From Tabrizicola sp. (GTDB lineage: Bacteria > Pseudomonadota > Alphaproteobacteria > Rhodobacterales > Rhodobacteraceae): a stretch of DNA of 64,000 bases. The translations under genes were made by a program, and so were the position numbers. Below, piece after piece: positions 45,028 through 56,180 of this stretch (position 1 is the first letter of the stretch; the number at the start of each line of letters is the position of its first letter). The notes beneath the pieces were generated by a model, which did no database searches, had not been told where the DNA came from, and saw nothing but the letters and a program-made list of their open reading frames with translations. The stretch is from positions 1 to 64,000 of the forward strand of contig NZ_JAEULO010000041.1 of NCBI RefSeq assembly GCF_016793705.1. Reading direction: 5' to 3'.

Positions 45028-45940
45028 TGCGGATTCTCGGGTCGAGGACCGCCCGGATCACATCCGTCGCGATGTTGAACAGGATGAGGATGCCGCCGTA
45101 AAGCAGCGTGATCCCCATGACCAGCGGGTAGTCGCGGTTCAGCGCCGCATCGACGAAATGCCGTCCGATACCCGGCACTGCGAAGATCGTCTCGATCAGG
45201 ATCGACCCGGTGATGATCGCCGCCGTTGCCGGGCCAAGATAGGCGATCACCGGCAGAAGCGCTCCGGTCAGGGTGTGGCGCCACAGCACGCGCCGCCAGC
45301 CGATGCCCTTCGCCCTGGCGGTGCGGATGTAGTTTTCTCGCTGCGTCTCGATCATCGAGGTGCGGGTCAGCCGACTGATGTAAGCGATGTTGGGCAGGGC
45401 CAGCACGACCACCGGCAGGATCAGCGAGTGCCAGCCGTTGTTGATGCCGCCCACCGGCAGCCAGTCCAGCCGCAGCGCGAAGGTCGCCTGAAGAAGGGGA
45501 CCGATCACGAAGATCGGGATCGCGATACCGACCACCCCCACGATCCCGGCCAGGTAGTCGGTGGCCGAGTTGCGCCGGAGCGCCCCGGCCAGGCCCAGGG
45601 CCACGCCCACCATCGCCGCGACGACCACCGCCCAGAAGCCGATGGTCAGCGAATAGGGCAAGCCGCTCGCGATCAGGTCGTTCACCGAATAGTCGCGGTG
45701 CCGGGTGGAGGGGCCGAGATCAAGGCGCAGCACGCCCCAGACGAAGCGACCGAACTGCTGCCAGATCGGCTCGTCCAGATGGAATGCGGCTTCGATATTG
45801 GCCTGGACCTCGGGGCTGATCTTGCGGTTGCGCGAGAAGGGGCCGCCGGGGGCCAGACGCATGACGAAGAAGGTCAGCGTGACCAGCGCCGCCAGCGTCA
45901 GACCCCCGTGCCACAGACGTTTCCCGATGAAGCGCAGCAT
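45017..45940 (-). CDS. Peptide ABC importer permease, DppB/OppB-type (second system)
   Basis: This 307-aa permease begins MLRFIGKRLWHGGLTLAALV, with the OppB signature APGGPFSRNRKISPEVQANI, and has the EAA loop RTARAKGIGWRRVLWRHTLT. It lies 19 bases downstream of the binding-protein gene. Unlike four other importers in this window, no stem-loop separates it from its binding-protein gene. Confidence 0.9.
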   Translation of the reverse strand: MLRFIGKRLWHGGLTLAALVTLTFFVMRLAPGGPFSRNRKISPEVQANIEAAFHLDEPIWQQFGRFVWGVLRLDLGPSTRHRDYSVNDLIASGLPYSLTIGFWAVVVAAMVGVALGLAGALRRNSATDYLAGIVGVVGIAIPIFVIGPLLQATFALRLDWLPVGGINNGWHSLILPVVVLALPNIAYISRLTRTSMIETQRENYIRTARAKGIGWRRVLWRHTLTGALLPVIAYLGPATAAIITGSILIETIFAVPGIGRHFVDAALNRDYPLVMGITLLYGGILILFNIATDVIRAVLDPRIRNER

Positions 45941-45959
45941 CCCCGGCTGGTTCCCGCCT

Positions 45960-47561
45960 CTACTCCAGGGTCATCCACTGGCTGTTGTTGTAGCCGGCTG
46001 CCGAGGTTCCGAAGCCCTTGACGTTCGGCTTGACGAGGTGCCGGTAGGGCTCGATCGAGATCGGCGCGAAGATCGTGTCGTCAAGCAGGATCTTCTCTGC
46101 CTTGGCCAGTTCGATGTAGCGGCTGGCCTTGTCGGGCTTCTCGGCCGCCACGTCCATCGCCGCATCGTATTCGGGTTTCTCCCAGCCATAGCCGGGCTCG
46201 GCCGAGGGACGCATGTAGGACAGGAAGGTCTCCGGCCCGGCGAAATCACCCACCAGGTTGTCGGCAAAGATCGACCAGTCGTCAGTGTAGAAGAGGTCGA
46301 GCCAGGCTTTGCGTTCCATCGAATTCACCTCGACCTCGGCCCCCAGCACCTTCTTCCACATCAACGCTGCACCTTGCGCGCGACGCATGTTGACTTCGGC
46401 CACCGTGGTTGCGATCGACAGCTTCAGTGGGTTGTCAGGCCCGTACCCCGCCTTGGCATAAAGCTCTTTCGCCAGCGCCTCACGATCGGCCTGGCTCATC
46501 GCGGCCTCGGCGATGTCGGGGCCATGGTATTCGGGGTCGAACCCGCCGGCGTAGTTCAGTTTCGGCGTCGCCCCGCCCTTGACGATCTTGTTTTCCAGGA
46601 CATCGCGATCCAGCGCGAGCGAAAGGGCACGGCGCAGGTCGATATTCTGAAGGTCGGGGTTCGACAGGTTGAAGCTGTAGTAGATCAGGTAGGTCGAAGG
46701 GAAGACGCGCACCTCGTCCGGCGTTTCGGCTTTCAGGCGTTCCATGTCGGCCAGCGGAATGTCGTAGGTGATGTCCAGCTCACCCGCCTGATAGCGCTTG
46801 AGTTCGGTGCCCACGTCCTCGGTCACGTGATACTTCACGAAGGGGATATTCACATTGGCCGCGTCCCAGTAGTTCGGATTCCTCTCCAGAAGCACGTGGC
46901 TTTGCGGCACGACTTCCTTGATGATGTAGGCCCCGTTCGACACCACCTTCGCGGGGTCGATGAAAACACCCGCGCCGTTGGCTTCGAAGCTGGGCGTGTG
47001 CAGGGGTGCCATCTGGAACGATCCCATCAGGTCCAGGATATGCGGGGCGGGGGTTTCCATCTCGACCACCACGGTCCGTTCATCCGGTGCGGTCACGCCC
47101 AGGACGGACGGGTCCTTGGTTTCGCCATTCGCCAGCGCCGCGGCGCCCTTTACCTTGATGGTGGAGTAGAAGTAGTAACCCTTCTCCGAAACCGTATCGG
47201 GGTTCAGGGTCCGCAGCACGTTGTTGACGAAGTCCTGTGCCACCAGCGGGTCGCCGTTCGACCATTTCAGCCCGTCGCGCAGGTGGAACGTATAGGTCTT
47301 GCCGTCCGCGCTTGCCTCCCAGCTTTCGGCGGCGCCGGGAATGATCTTGCCGTCGGGGTCGAAGGTGATCAGCCCCTCGTAGGCGTCGGCGAGAATCCAG
47401 CCCGCCGCCGAGTCGAAATTCACCTGCGGGTCGAGCGAGGACCATTCCGACCCAACACCCCGATCCAGCGTGTCATCGGCCAGTGCCGGGCCCGTCGCCA
47501 GTGAAAGCGCCACAGCCGCGCCAGCCAGCCACCGCGCCACCTTGCCTGCCTTTCCGATCAT
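45960..47561 (-). CDS. Peptide ABC importer periplasmic binding protein, OppA/DppA-type (second system)
   Basis: This 533-aa preprotein has a signal peptide (MIGKAGKVARWLAGAAVALS...ALA) and an SBP family 5 domain: DRGVGSEWSSLDPQVNFDSA, YTFHLRDGLKWSNGDPLVAQ and IKEVVPQSHVLLERNPNYWD are OppA/MppA-like. ATG 47561 follows GGGAG at a good distance; the GTG at 47570 would overlap that site. First importer gene downstream of the AstE-like gene. The ligand is probably a small peptide, possibly acylated or methylated given the neighbouring hydrolases and MttB homologue. Confidence 0.88.
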   Translation of the reverse strand: MIGKAGKVARWLAGAAVALSLATGPALADDTLDRGVGSEWSSLDPQVNFDSAAGWILADAYEGLITFDPDGKIIPGAAESWEASADGKTYTFHLRDGLKWSNGDPLVAQDFVNNVLRTLNPDTVSEKGYYFYSTIKVKGAAALANGETKDPSVLGVTAPDERTVVVEMETPAPHILDLMGSFQMAPLHTPSFEANGAGVFIDPAKVVSNGAYIIKEVVPQSHVLLERNPNYWDAANVNIPFVKYHVTEDVGTELKRYQAGELDITYDIPLADMERLKAETPDEVRVFPSTYLIYYSFNLSNPDLQNIDLRRALSLALDRDVLENKIVKGGATPKLNYAGGFDPEYHGPDIAEAAMSQADREALAKELYAKAGYGPDNPLKLSIATTVAEVNMRRAQGAALMWKKVLGAEVEVNSMERKAWLDLFYTDDWSIFADNLVGDFAGPETFLSYMRPSAEPGYGWEKPEYDAAMDVAAEKPDKASRYIELAKAEKILLDDTIFAPISIEPYRHLVKPNVKGFGTSAAGYNNSQWMTLE

Positions 47562-47588
47562 CTGCGTCACTCCCTGCTTCGTTATGGT

Positions 47589-48698
47589 TCAGTTGGACAA
47601 AAGGTCGCCCTGTCGCCGGATTTCGAGGCCCGCCACGTGGCAGAGACCTTGCCCCTTCAGGCAACTGGTCCACAGCTCTTGCCGGAAGAGGAGGCCCGTG
47701 GTCGGGGCCGGGATATCCACCCGCCGCCGGGCGGCCGCATCGGTTACATGGCCCAGAACCTGGCCTTCGATGACGCGGTCGCCGGGCTGGGTCACCCAGC
47801 TGACGATGCCACCCATGGGCGCCATGAACTCCACGGCACCTGCCAGCGGCATCTCTTCCGCCGGCCCGTAGCCGGGTGCCGGGCCGTGGGTCAACGCGCC
47901 GACCCCGGCGAGGAAGGCCATCAGCCCCTCGGCATCGCCGGATGCGGTCGCGTCCGACACGTCGTTCTGGCCGCGATATTCCAGCGTGGTCGAGAAGCAT
48001 GGCGACGGGACCCTGTCGCCGAACCGTGCCTGCAGCGCCCTCCAGGGGGCAGTATGCGCTTCGTCGAAGGCGTTCCCGCCCGAATTGTCCTCGATCAGCG
48101 CCAGCACCGATCCGGTGCAGCGGCCCAGAAGATCGGTGATCTCGGGCCGCGCGGTCGAGGCGTAGAGATGCATCACCGCCCGGTGATCGCAGTGCAGGTC
48201 AAGCACGATGTCGGCGTCGTGGGTGGCCTCCATCAGCCTGATGCGCAACTCGTCGACCTCGGTTTCGATTTTCATCCCCGCCAGAGCCTTGCCGAACGCC
48301 GCGCGGACGGTGGCGACATTCGCCGCCGGATCCGGCCCCAGCTGCCCTTCCAGGCCGTCGCCGGCCAATGCAGCGAGGTCGGGATAGCCGCGGTTGAAGT
48401 TGTGCGCCCCCTCCAGGTCACGCCGCCCGACCGGCTTGTGCAGCAGCCATTCCGACAACCCGATGGGGTTCGCCAGCGGGACCACCACTACATGCCCGGC
48501 GATGCGGCCCTCGGCCTCGGCTTCGTCCAGCAGCTGCATCAGGTGATAAAGCGCCAGCGGACCCGGCATCTCGTCAGCGTGCAGCCCGCCTTGCAGATAG
48601 ACCTTCGGCCTGTCGCCGTCCTGCCCCCAGTGATGCCGGGTCAGGGTCCGTGTGGTGCCTGGACTTGGCCCGCTCAGGGGCACGGTCTCGGTTCTCAT
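47589..48698 (-). CDS. AstE/AspA-family zinc deacylase (M14-like)
   Basis: This 369-aa protein of the succinylglutamate desuccinylase/aspartoacylase family has zinc ligands His40 and Glu43 (GGLHADEMPG) and His169 (LDLHCD), the substrate-carboxylate motif NFNRGYPD, and general base Glu240 (TTLEYRGQ). A C-terminal barrel-sandwich-like domain (FMAPMGGIVSWVTQPGDRVI) is usual for the family. Such enzymes remove N-acyl groups from amino acids (N-acetyl-aspartate, N-succinyl-glutamate, N-acetyl-diaminobutyrate). ATG 48698 was preferred to the in-frame GTG 48704 because AGAGG precedes it at proper distance. The importer genes lie downstream on the same strand, suggesting that N-acylated compounds are processed here. 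Confidence 0.82.
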   Translation of the reverse strand: MRTETVPLSGPSPGTTRTLTRHHWGQDGDRPKVYLQGGLHADEMPGPLALYHLMQLLDEAEAEGRIAGHVVVVPLANPIGLSEWLLHKPVGRRDLEGAHNFNRGYPDLAALAGDGLEGQLGPDPAANVATVRAAFGKALAGMKIETEVDELRIRLMEATHDADIVLDLHCDHRAVMHLYASTARPEITDLLGRCTGSVLALIEDNSGGNAFDEAHTAPWRALQARFGDRVPSPCFSTTLEYRGQNDVSDATASGDAEGLMAFLAGVGALTHGPAPGYGPAEEMPLAGAVEFMAPMGGIVSWVTQPGDRVIEGQVLGHVTDAAARRRVDIPAPTTGLLFRQELWTSCLKGQGLCHVAGLEIRRQGDLLSN

Positions 48699-48789
48699 GC
48701 ACACCTCTGGCCGGGCGGGGCCATTTGATCAAACCTTGCTCTTCGTGCCGGCCCGGAGTCAACCCTTCCATGGCCCCAGATGATCGACA

Positions 48790-50802
48790 TCAGAGGTGGT
48801 CCCTCGGGATTTCCTCACGCCATTCCTGGCGGGCGATCTCGACCCCGTTCTCGTGAATCACCGTTTCCGCCCAAATGCGAAAGGCCTTTTCATCGCAGGT
48901 CATCTGACTGCGGCTGTCATGGGTGAAAACCCCGTCCGCGCGGCTCTGAATCACGCGATAGCTGGTTTCCATCGCCGCGCTCAGCGGATCGCCCTCGGTG
49001 ATCTCATAGCGCACATGGCCGTCGCTCGCCTGCCGGATACCGATGTCGGGGAATTCGTGATCATAGCACCAGCGCGGGAAATCCACGATGACGCGACCCG
49101 ACAGAAGGTCCCGCGTCACCCGGCGCGGACGGGCCGGCGCGACCGGATGCGCCACCACCGGGCTTTGCGGCGCCAGTTCAGGAGGATCGAAGGCGCGCAT
49201 CCCGGCATCCTCGAGGCGCAGGGGCCGTCGGGGCAACACAAGCTCGGTCGCACCAAGATCGACGGTCAGCGTCGCCAGTTCGGGCGAGGGCCAGGCAACC
49301 GGCCAATAGACCGAAGACAGCGACAGCCCAATCCGGTGTCCTGCCGGGAAAGCATGGGCGATGTCGTCAAGTTCCACGACCACGTCCACCGATGCACCCG
49401 GGATCAGTGCCTGCGGCCGGTCGTGCCCCGCGTGATGCGTCAGGTTCAGCATCCCCAACGTCACCCGGGTCGAGGACCCGTCCGGCGCCAGGTCGTTCAG
49501 CCGCACCGCCACCAGTGCCAGGGGCTTGTTCGACGCCACCCGCAGCTGCAGCCGGGGCGCTCCCAGGATTTCCACCCGCTCGTCCAGCGGCGCAGTCGTC
49601 CAGGTCAGCGAACCGCCATCATCCTCGCGCTGGTCGGTCGGCCAGTCGGCGTCGGCGCCATAGCGGCCGATCTCTCCGGCGGCTGCTCCCACCCAGAGAG
49701 GCGAGCATATCCGCGCCTCACCCGGTTGGGGCCTGTCGCGCAAGCCGCGATCCGCCGGGTAAAGCCGCCAGTCACGGATGCGCGCGCTCGGCCAACTGTC
49801 TTCGCCTACCCAGCGCCCGGCGCGTTCCGAATAGCAGGTTCGTGGTGGCACGCTTTCCTGCATCCAGACCCGCAGCGCCGGTTCCTGCATGATCCCGGTC
49901 TCGCGCCCCTTCATCCAGTGGTCGCACCAGCGCAGGACCTCTTGCAGCCAGCCGATCGCCGGGCCGACCGTGACATCCATCGGGAAGGAGTGCGCCCAAG
50001 GGCCGATCAGGCCGCGGCAGCGCTCAGGTCCAAGGCCTGCCAGCAGCCGGGGCACAGCTTCCGAATAATTGTCCGCCCAGCCCGAAACCGCATAGACCGG
50101 CACCTTGATCGCGCTTAAGTCCTCGCAGACCGAGCCCTGTCGCCAATAGTCGTCGCGCCGCTGGTGTTGCATCCAGATCAGCCCCCAGGGCCGGTTCGCC
50201 TCGATCCGCCGCAACCAGAGGTCACGCCACGCCGCCCCGTGCAGCGCCGGGTCGGGTGGCAGGTCCATGCCTGCTACCATGGTGCCCGACCAGTCCAGGT
50301 TGTCCTTCGACAGGCAACCGCCGATGTAGTGCACATCCGTCGCATAGCGGTCGTCGGTGAAGCCCACCGCGATGATCGTCTTCAGCGCCGGAGGCTGCCG
50401 CGCCGCGATCTGCAAGCCGTTGAAGCCGCCCCAGCTGATGCCGATCATCGCGACCTGCCCGTCGCACCAGTCCTGCGACGCGATCCAGGCAATCAGGTCG
50501 CAGCCGTCCTGTTGCTCGATCTCCGAATATTCGTCATGCAGCAAGCCTTCACTTTCGCCGCAGCCCCTGATGTCGACACGCAGGCAGGCATAGCCATGCC
50601 CCGCCAGATACAGATGCATTCCCTGGTCGCGCCCGCGCGTGCCGTCGTGCTTGCGGTAGGGCAGGTATTCCAGGATCGCCGGATGCCGCCCCTCGGCCGG
50701 GCGCCACAGCTTTGCCGCCAGCCGGGTGCCGTCCGGCAGCGGAATCCAGAGGTTCTCGACCACCTCGACCCGGTTTGGGAACTGGCTGCGGACAAGCACC
50801 AT
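48790..50802 (-). CDS. CocE/NonD-type (X-Pro dipeptidyl-peptidase S15) hydrolase
   Basis: This 670-aa alpha/beta hydrolase has the nucleophile Ser123 in GISWGGFNG and the RVDIRGCGESEG oxyanion-region motif. A C-terminal jelly-roll domain (PGASVDVVVELDDIAHAFPA, HRIGLSLSSVYWPVAWPSPE) is characteristic of X-Pro dipeptidyl peptidases, cocaine esterase and glutaryl-7-ACA acylase. The start at ATG 50802 has GGGGG upstream. It is the first gene of the run that continues with the AstE-like deacylase and the second peptide importer (91-base gap to the former). It could cleave acyl-amide or ester bonds of the imported compound; substrate unknown. No signal peptide. Confidence 0.85.
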   Translation of the reverse strand: MVLVRSQFPNRVEVVENLWIPLPDGTRLAAKLWRPAEGRHPAILEYLPYRKHDGTRGRDQGMHLYLAGHGYACLRVDIRGCGESEGLLHDEYSEIEQQDGCDLIAWIASQDWCDGQVAMIGISWGGFNGLQIAARQPPALKTIIAVGFTDDRYATDVHYIGGCLSKDNLDWSGTMVAGMDLPPDPALHGAAWRDLWLRRIEANRPWGLIWMQHQRRDDYWRQGSVCEDLSAIKVPVYAVSGWADNYSEAVPRLLAGLGPERCRGLIGPWAHSFPMDVTVGPAIGWLQEVLRWCDHWMKGRETGIMQEPALRVWMQESVPPRTCYSERAGRWVGEDSWPSARIRDWRLYPADRGLRDRPQPGEARICSPLWVGAAAGEIGRYGADADWPTDQREDDGGSLTWTTAPLDERVEILGAPRLQLRVASNKPLALVAVRLNDLAPDGSSTRVTLGMLNLTHHAGHDRPQALIPGASVDVVVELDDIAHAFPAGHRIGLSLSSVYWPVAWPSPELATLTVDLGATELVLPRRPLRLEDAGMRAFDPPELAPQSPVVAHPVAPARPRRVTRDLLSGRVIVDFPRWCYDHEFPDIGIRQASDGHVRYEITEGDPLSAAMETSYRVIQSRADGVFTHDSRSQMTCDEKAFRIWAETVIHENGVEIARQEWREEIPRDHL

Positions 50803-51223
50803 CAAACCCCCTTCGATCTGATTCCCGCCACCTTACTATACTATCGTTCAATAAAGCGAAGGAAAATCTTGAACCTGACCAAACCGATCCGAGTCGATCT
50901 CCGTGCCCAGTCATGTCGGGAAGGTCGCGGGTCAGATGAGACGCTCGGCGAGGTCGGCTGCGCGCAGGCAAGCCCGGGACGCTTCAAGGTCAGCGCGCTG
51001 ATGCGACACTTGATCATGTCGAACGGGAGGTAGGTCAGCGACCGTCGGCGAGAGTGCCAGAATCGGTGCAGGCGCGCATCGCTGCCGGGCCTTTCAACGC
51101 GCATCAAAGGCGGCGGTTGCCTACACCGGACCGGGGCCGCACGGGTCCTTCCCTCCGACGCCTGGCCACATCCCGGGGTCGCCAGGGGCCTTGCTCAAGT
51201 TGCGCCGGGGGCGGGAGCGGGAT
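50803..51223. other. Gene-free stretch between CocE-like and MttB-like genes
   Basis: In this 421-base region a minus-strand frame includes RRSLTYLPFDMIKCRISALT but matches no family I know, and no start with a site is evident. The first ~50 bases (CCTTACTATACTATCGTTCA) are AT-rich and probably hold the promoter of the CocE-like operon; TATACTAT contains a good -10-like hexamer on either strand. The remainder may be decayed coding sequence. Confidence 0.4.
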
Positions 51224-52789
51224 TCAGTACCACATATCGGCCATCGACTCCTTGCGACGGGCCATGAAGGCAAGCAGCGCTTCGTCAGTGCCCTGGTCCA
51301 GCGCTGGGGCCTCGTAGTCGCGCAGGATCTTCTTCCAGCGGGCGTTGGCGCGCTGGGCATAGTCGATGCCGCCCTGTTCGTCCCAGGTTTCCCAGGGCTG
51401 GTTGTCGTCGAGCGCGGAATCCCAGTAGGCGGTCTCGTAATGCCGCAGCGTGTGCTGAGTGGAAAAGAGGTGCTGACCCGGCCCAAGCTCGTTCAGCGCC
51501 TCGAAGGCGAGCGTGTCCTCGTTCACCGCCATGCCGTCCAGATAAGAGTGGAGCGCACCGCAGATGTCAGTGTCCATCACCACCTTCTCGTAGGACATGG
51601 ACAGAAGGCCGTCCAGGAACCCGGCAGAATGCAGGACGTAGTTCGCCCCGCCCTGCACGGCGGACATCATCGACATCATGCTTTGCCACATCGCCTGCCC
51701 GTCCGGCAGTTTCGACGTGCTGAAGTTCCCGGCACAGCGCAGGGGCATGTTCAACCGGCGGGCAAGCTGGCCCATCGCAAGCGAGCCGATGGCCGGTTCC
51801 GGCATGCCGAAGGTGGGTGAGCCGGTCTTGAGCGACATCGACGAGAAGAACGAGGCCAGGATCGTCGGCGCGCCGGGCCGGGTCAGCTGCGCGATGGCAC
51901 AGGAAGCCATGCTCTCTGCCAGGCCCTGCGCCACCATCCCGGCGGTGGTCAGCGGGGCCACAGCGCCGCCCAGCAGGAAGGGCAGGTGGATCGAGCCCTG
52001 GTTCGCTGCAGCATAGGTGCGGATACCCGCAGCCGTCACCCCGTCGATCACCATGGGAGAGGTGGTGTTGAAGTTGCCCATCACCACGCAGTTCTGGTCG
52101 GTGAACGCTTCGCCGAACAGGATGCGCGCCATTTCCACGCTGTCGGCGGCCCTTTCGGCAGCGGTGATCGAGCCCAGGAAGGCGCGGTCGGAATAGCGGA
52201 TGTGGGAATAGACCATGTCGAGGTGGCGCTTGTTCACCGGGACGTCCGTCGGCTCGCAGACCGTGCCGCCGGAATGGTGCAGCCAGGGCGAGGATTGCGC
52301 AAGCTTCACGAAGTTGCGGAAGTCCTCGATCGTGCCGTAGCGGCGGCCGCGGTCGAGGTCCATGACGAAAGGGCTACCGTAGGATGGCGCAAAGACGACG
52401 TTGTTGCCGCCGATCTGCACATTGTTGGCTGCGTTGCGGGCGTGCTGGGTGAAGACGGGCGGAGCGGTCTTCAGGATTTCGCGCAGCATTCCGGGCGGGA
52501 ATTTCACCCGCCAGATGCCGTCGGTCTGCGGCGTCACCTCGGCCCCGGCGGTCTTGTAGAGCAGCATCGTCGGATGATCGTCGCGCAACTCGATGCCGAT
52601 CTCGGCAAGAAGGCGGTCGGCAGTGGCTTCGATGGCGACCAGGCTTTCCTCGGACAGGATGTCATAGGTCGGGATGCCGCGCACGATATAGGGCCGATGG
52701 GTGCCCGCCTCCACGCCGACGCGGGCATCACGCAGCTTCTGCCGCCCGCCGCGCTGCCGTTTCGGTTCGGGAAGATCGCCGTCCGCCAT
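51224..52789 (-). CDS. MttB-family methyltransferase-like protein, non-pyrrolysine (second copy)
   Basis: This 521-aa homologue of the protein at 3301-4821 shares FTQHARNAANNVQIGG, SYGSPFVMDLDRGRRYGTIE, WLHHSGGTVCEPTDVPVNKR and KTGSPTFGMPEPAIGSLAMG. It has no internal amber codon, so it is also a non-Pyl member (PF06253). A Lys/Arg-rich N-terminal extension of about 25 residues (PEPKRQRGGRQKLRD) distinguishes it from the first copy. It stands alone, divergent from a LysR regulator across 92 bases that probably controls it. Predicted to demethylate a quaternary amine with a corrinoid protein encoded elsewhere; substrate unknown. Confidence 0.85.
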   Translation of the reverse strand: MADGDLPEPKRQRGGRQKLRDARVGVEAGTHRPYIVRGIPTYDILSEESLVAIEATADRLLAEIGIELRDDHPTMLLYKTAGAEVTPQTDGIWRVKFPPGMLREILKTAPPVFTQHARNAANNVQIGGNNVVFAPSYGSPFVMDLDRGRRYGTIEDFRNFVKLAQSSPWLHHSGGTVCEPTDVPVNKRHLDMVYSHIRYSDRAFLGSITAAERAADSVEMARILFGEAFTDQNCVVMGNFNTTSPMVIDGVTAAGIRTYAAANQGSIHLPFLLGGAVAPLTTAGMVAQGLAESMASCAIAQLTRPGAPTILASFFSSMSLKTGSPTFGMPEPAIGSLAMGQLARRLNMPLRCAGNFSTSKLPDGQAMWQSMMSMMSAVQGGANYVLHSAGFLDGLLSMSYEKVVMDTDICGALHSYLDGMAVNEDTLAFEALNELGPGQHLFSTQHTLRHYETAYWDSALDDNQPWETWDEQGGIDYAQRANARWKKILRDYEAPALDQGTDEALLAFMARRKESMADMWY

Positions 52790-52881
52790 GATTCCGCCTT
52801 TCGATAAGTCATCGGCAGGGTAAACCTGTCACCGGGCGGTGTGACGCTGGAAAAGTTTCATGGACTTGATAAGCTGCCTTT

Positions 52882-53790
52882 ATGGAAACCCTGCGCAGCC
52901 TGCTTCCCTCGATCAACAGCCTTGTCGTGTTCGAGGCCGCGGGGCGGCTTGGCAGTTTCACGAGTGCTGCGCGCGAGTTGCGGATGACTCAGGCGGCGGT
53001 GTCCTATGCGGTGCATCGGCTGGAAGAGCATCTGGGCACGGCGCTGTTCCTGCGCGAGCATCGCCGGGTGCGGCTCAGCGAGGCGGGCGCGCGGTTCCAC
53101 GCCGATGTCTCCATCGGGTTGCAGCATATCCAGCGATCGGCGCAGGACTTGCGGGCGGTGGCGGCGGGGGGGCATGTGACGCTGTCCTGCTCCACCGCCT
53201 TCGCCGCCTTCTGGATGGTGCCGCGCATGGCGCAGCTGCGGGCGGACCTGCCCGAGATCGACCTGCGCATTCAGACCGCGGACCGCGACCTGGACCTGGT
53301 GGGCGAGGGCATTCCGCTGGCGATCCGGGGGGGCGACCCCGGCGACTGGCCGCAGTATCAGGCGGCACCGCTTGCGGCCGAGGAAATCTATCCTGTCTGC
53401 GGGGCGGGCTATCTTGCGGGCCGCGACCTGCCCCGGATGGCGGCAGAACTGCTGGAGCACCAGCTGATCCATCTGGAGGAGCCCCACCGCTCGGCCGCGA
53501 CCTGGCGCGACTGGTTCGCTTCGGCCGGAATCGAAGGGCGGCGGGTGCCGAAGGGCTTGCAGATCAACGATTATGTGCTCGTGGTGCAGTCGGTGATCGC
53601 GGGGCAGGGGATTGCGCTTGGCTGGCGGCATCTGGTCGAGGGGCTGGTGGATCAGGGCGTGCTGGTACGGCTTTCCGACCATGCGCTGACCACCGGCTTG
53701 CAGTTCCATGTGATCTGGCCGCGCGCGGCCACCCTGTCGCGCGCGGCGCTGGAAGTGCGAGACTGGCTTCTGGCCCAGCCCCGCGACTGA
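52882..53790 (+). CDS. LysR-family regulator (GcvA-like)
   Basis: This 302-aa regulator has an N-terminal helix-turn-helix (LRSLLPSINSLVVFEAAGRL, AARELRMTQAAVSYAVHRLE) and a LysR ligand domain (HVTLSCSTAFAAFWMVPRMA) of the GcvA type. It is divergent from the second mttB-like gene, the usual position for a LysR controlling its neighbour. The start at ATG 52882 directly precedes the family N-terminus. Confidence 0.9.
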   Translation: METLRSLLPSINSLVVFEAAGRLGSFTSAARELRMTQAAVSYAVHRLEEHLGTALFLREHRRVRLSEAGARFHADVSIGLQHIQRSAQDLRAVAAGGHVTLSCSTAFAAFWMVPRMAQLRADLPEIDLRIQTADRDLDLVGEGIPLAIRGGDPGDWPQYQAAPLAAEEIYPVCGAGYLAGRDLPRMAAELLEHQLIHLEEPHRSAATWRDWFASAGIEGRRVPKGLQINDYVLVVQSVIAGQGIALGWRHLVEGLVDQGVLVRLSDHALTTGLQFHVIWPRAATLSRAALEVRDWLLAQPRD

Positions 53791-53847
53791 GTCTGGCGGG
53801 AAGGAGAACGGCCCGGTGACCAGGCCGTTCCGTCAGGTGTCGCGAGA

Positions 53848-56127
<2,280 letters not shown>

Positions 56128-56138
56128 TCAAAGCGATA

Positions 56139-56160
56139 ATAGGAATTTTCATTTTCCTAT
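56139..56160. promoter_or_regulatory. Probable OxyR operator between katG and oxyR
   Basis: ATAGGAA (56139-56145) and TTCCTAT (56154-56160) form a perfect 7-bp dyad with an 8-base spacer, and the flanks extend the symmetry (GCGAT on the left, ATCGC on the right). ATAG/CTAT half-sites are the core of OxyR motifs. The dyad is 21 bases from the oxyR ATG and 123 from that of katG, in the only gap between the two genes. Confidence 0.65.
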
Positions 56161-56180
56161 CGCCGCGATATGCAGAGCCT

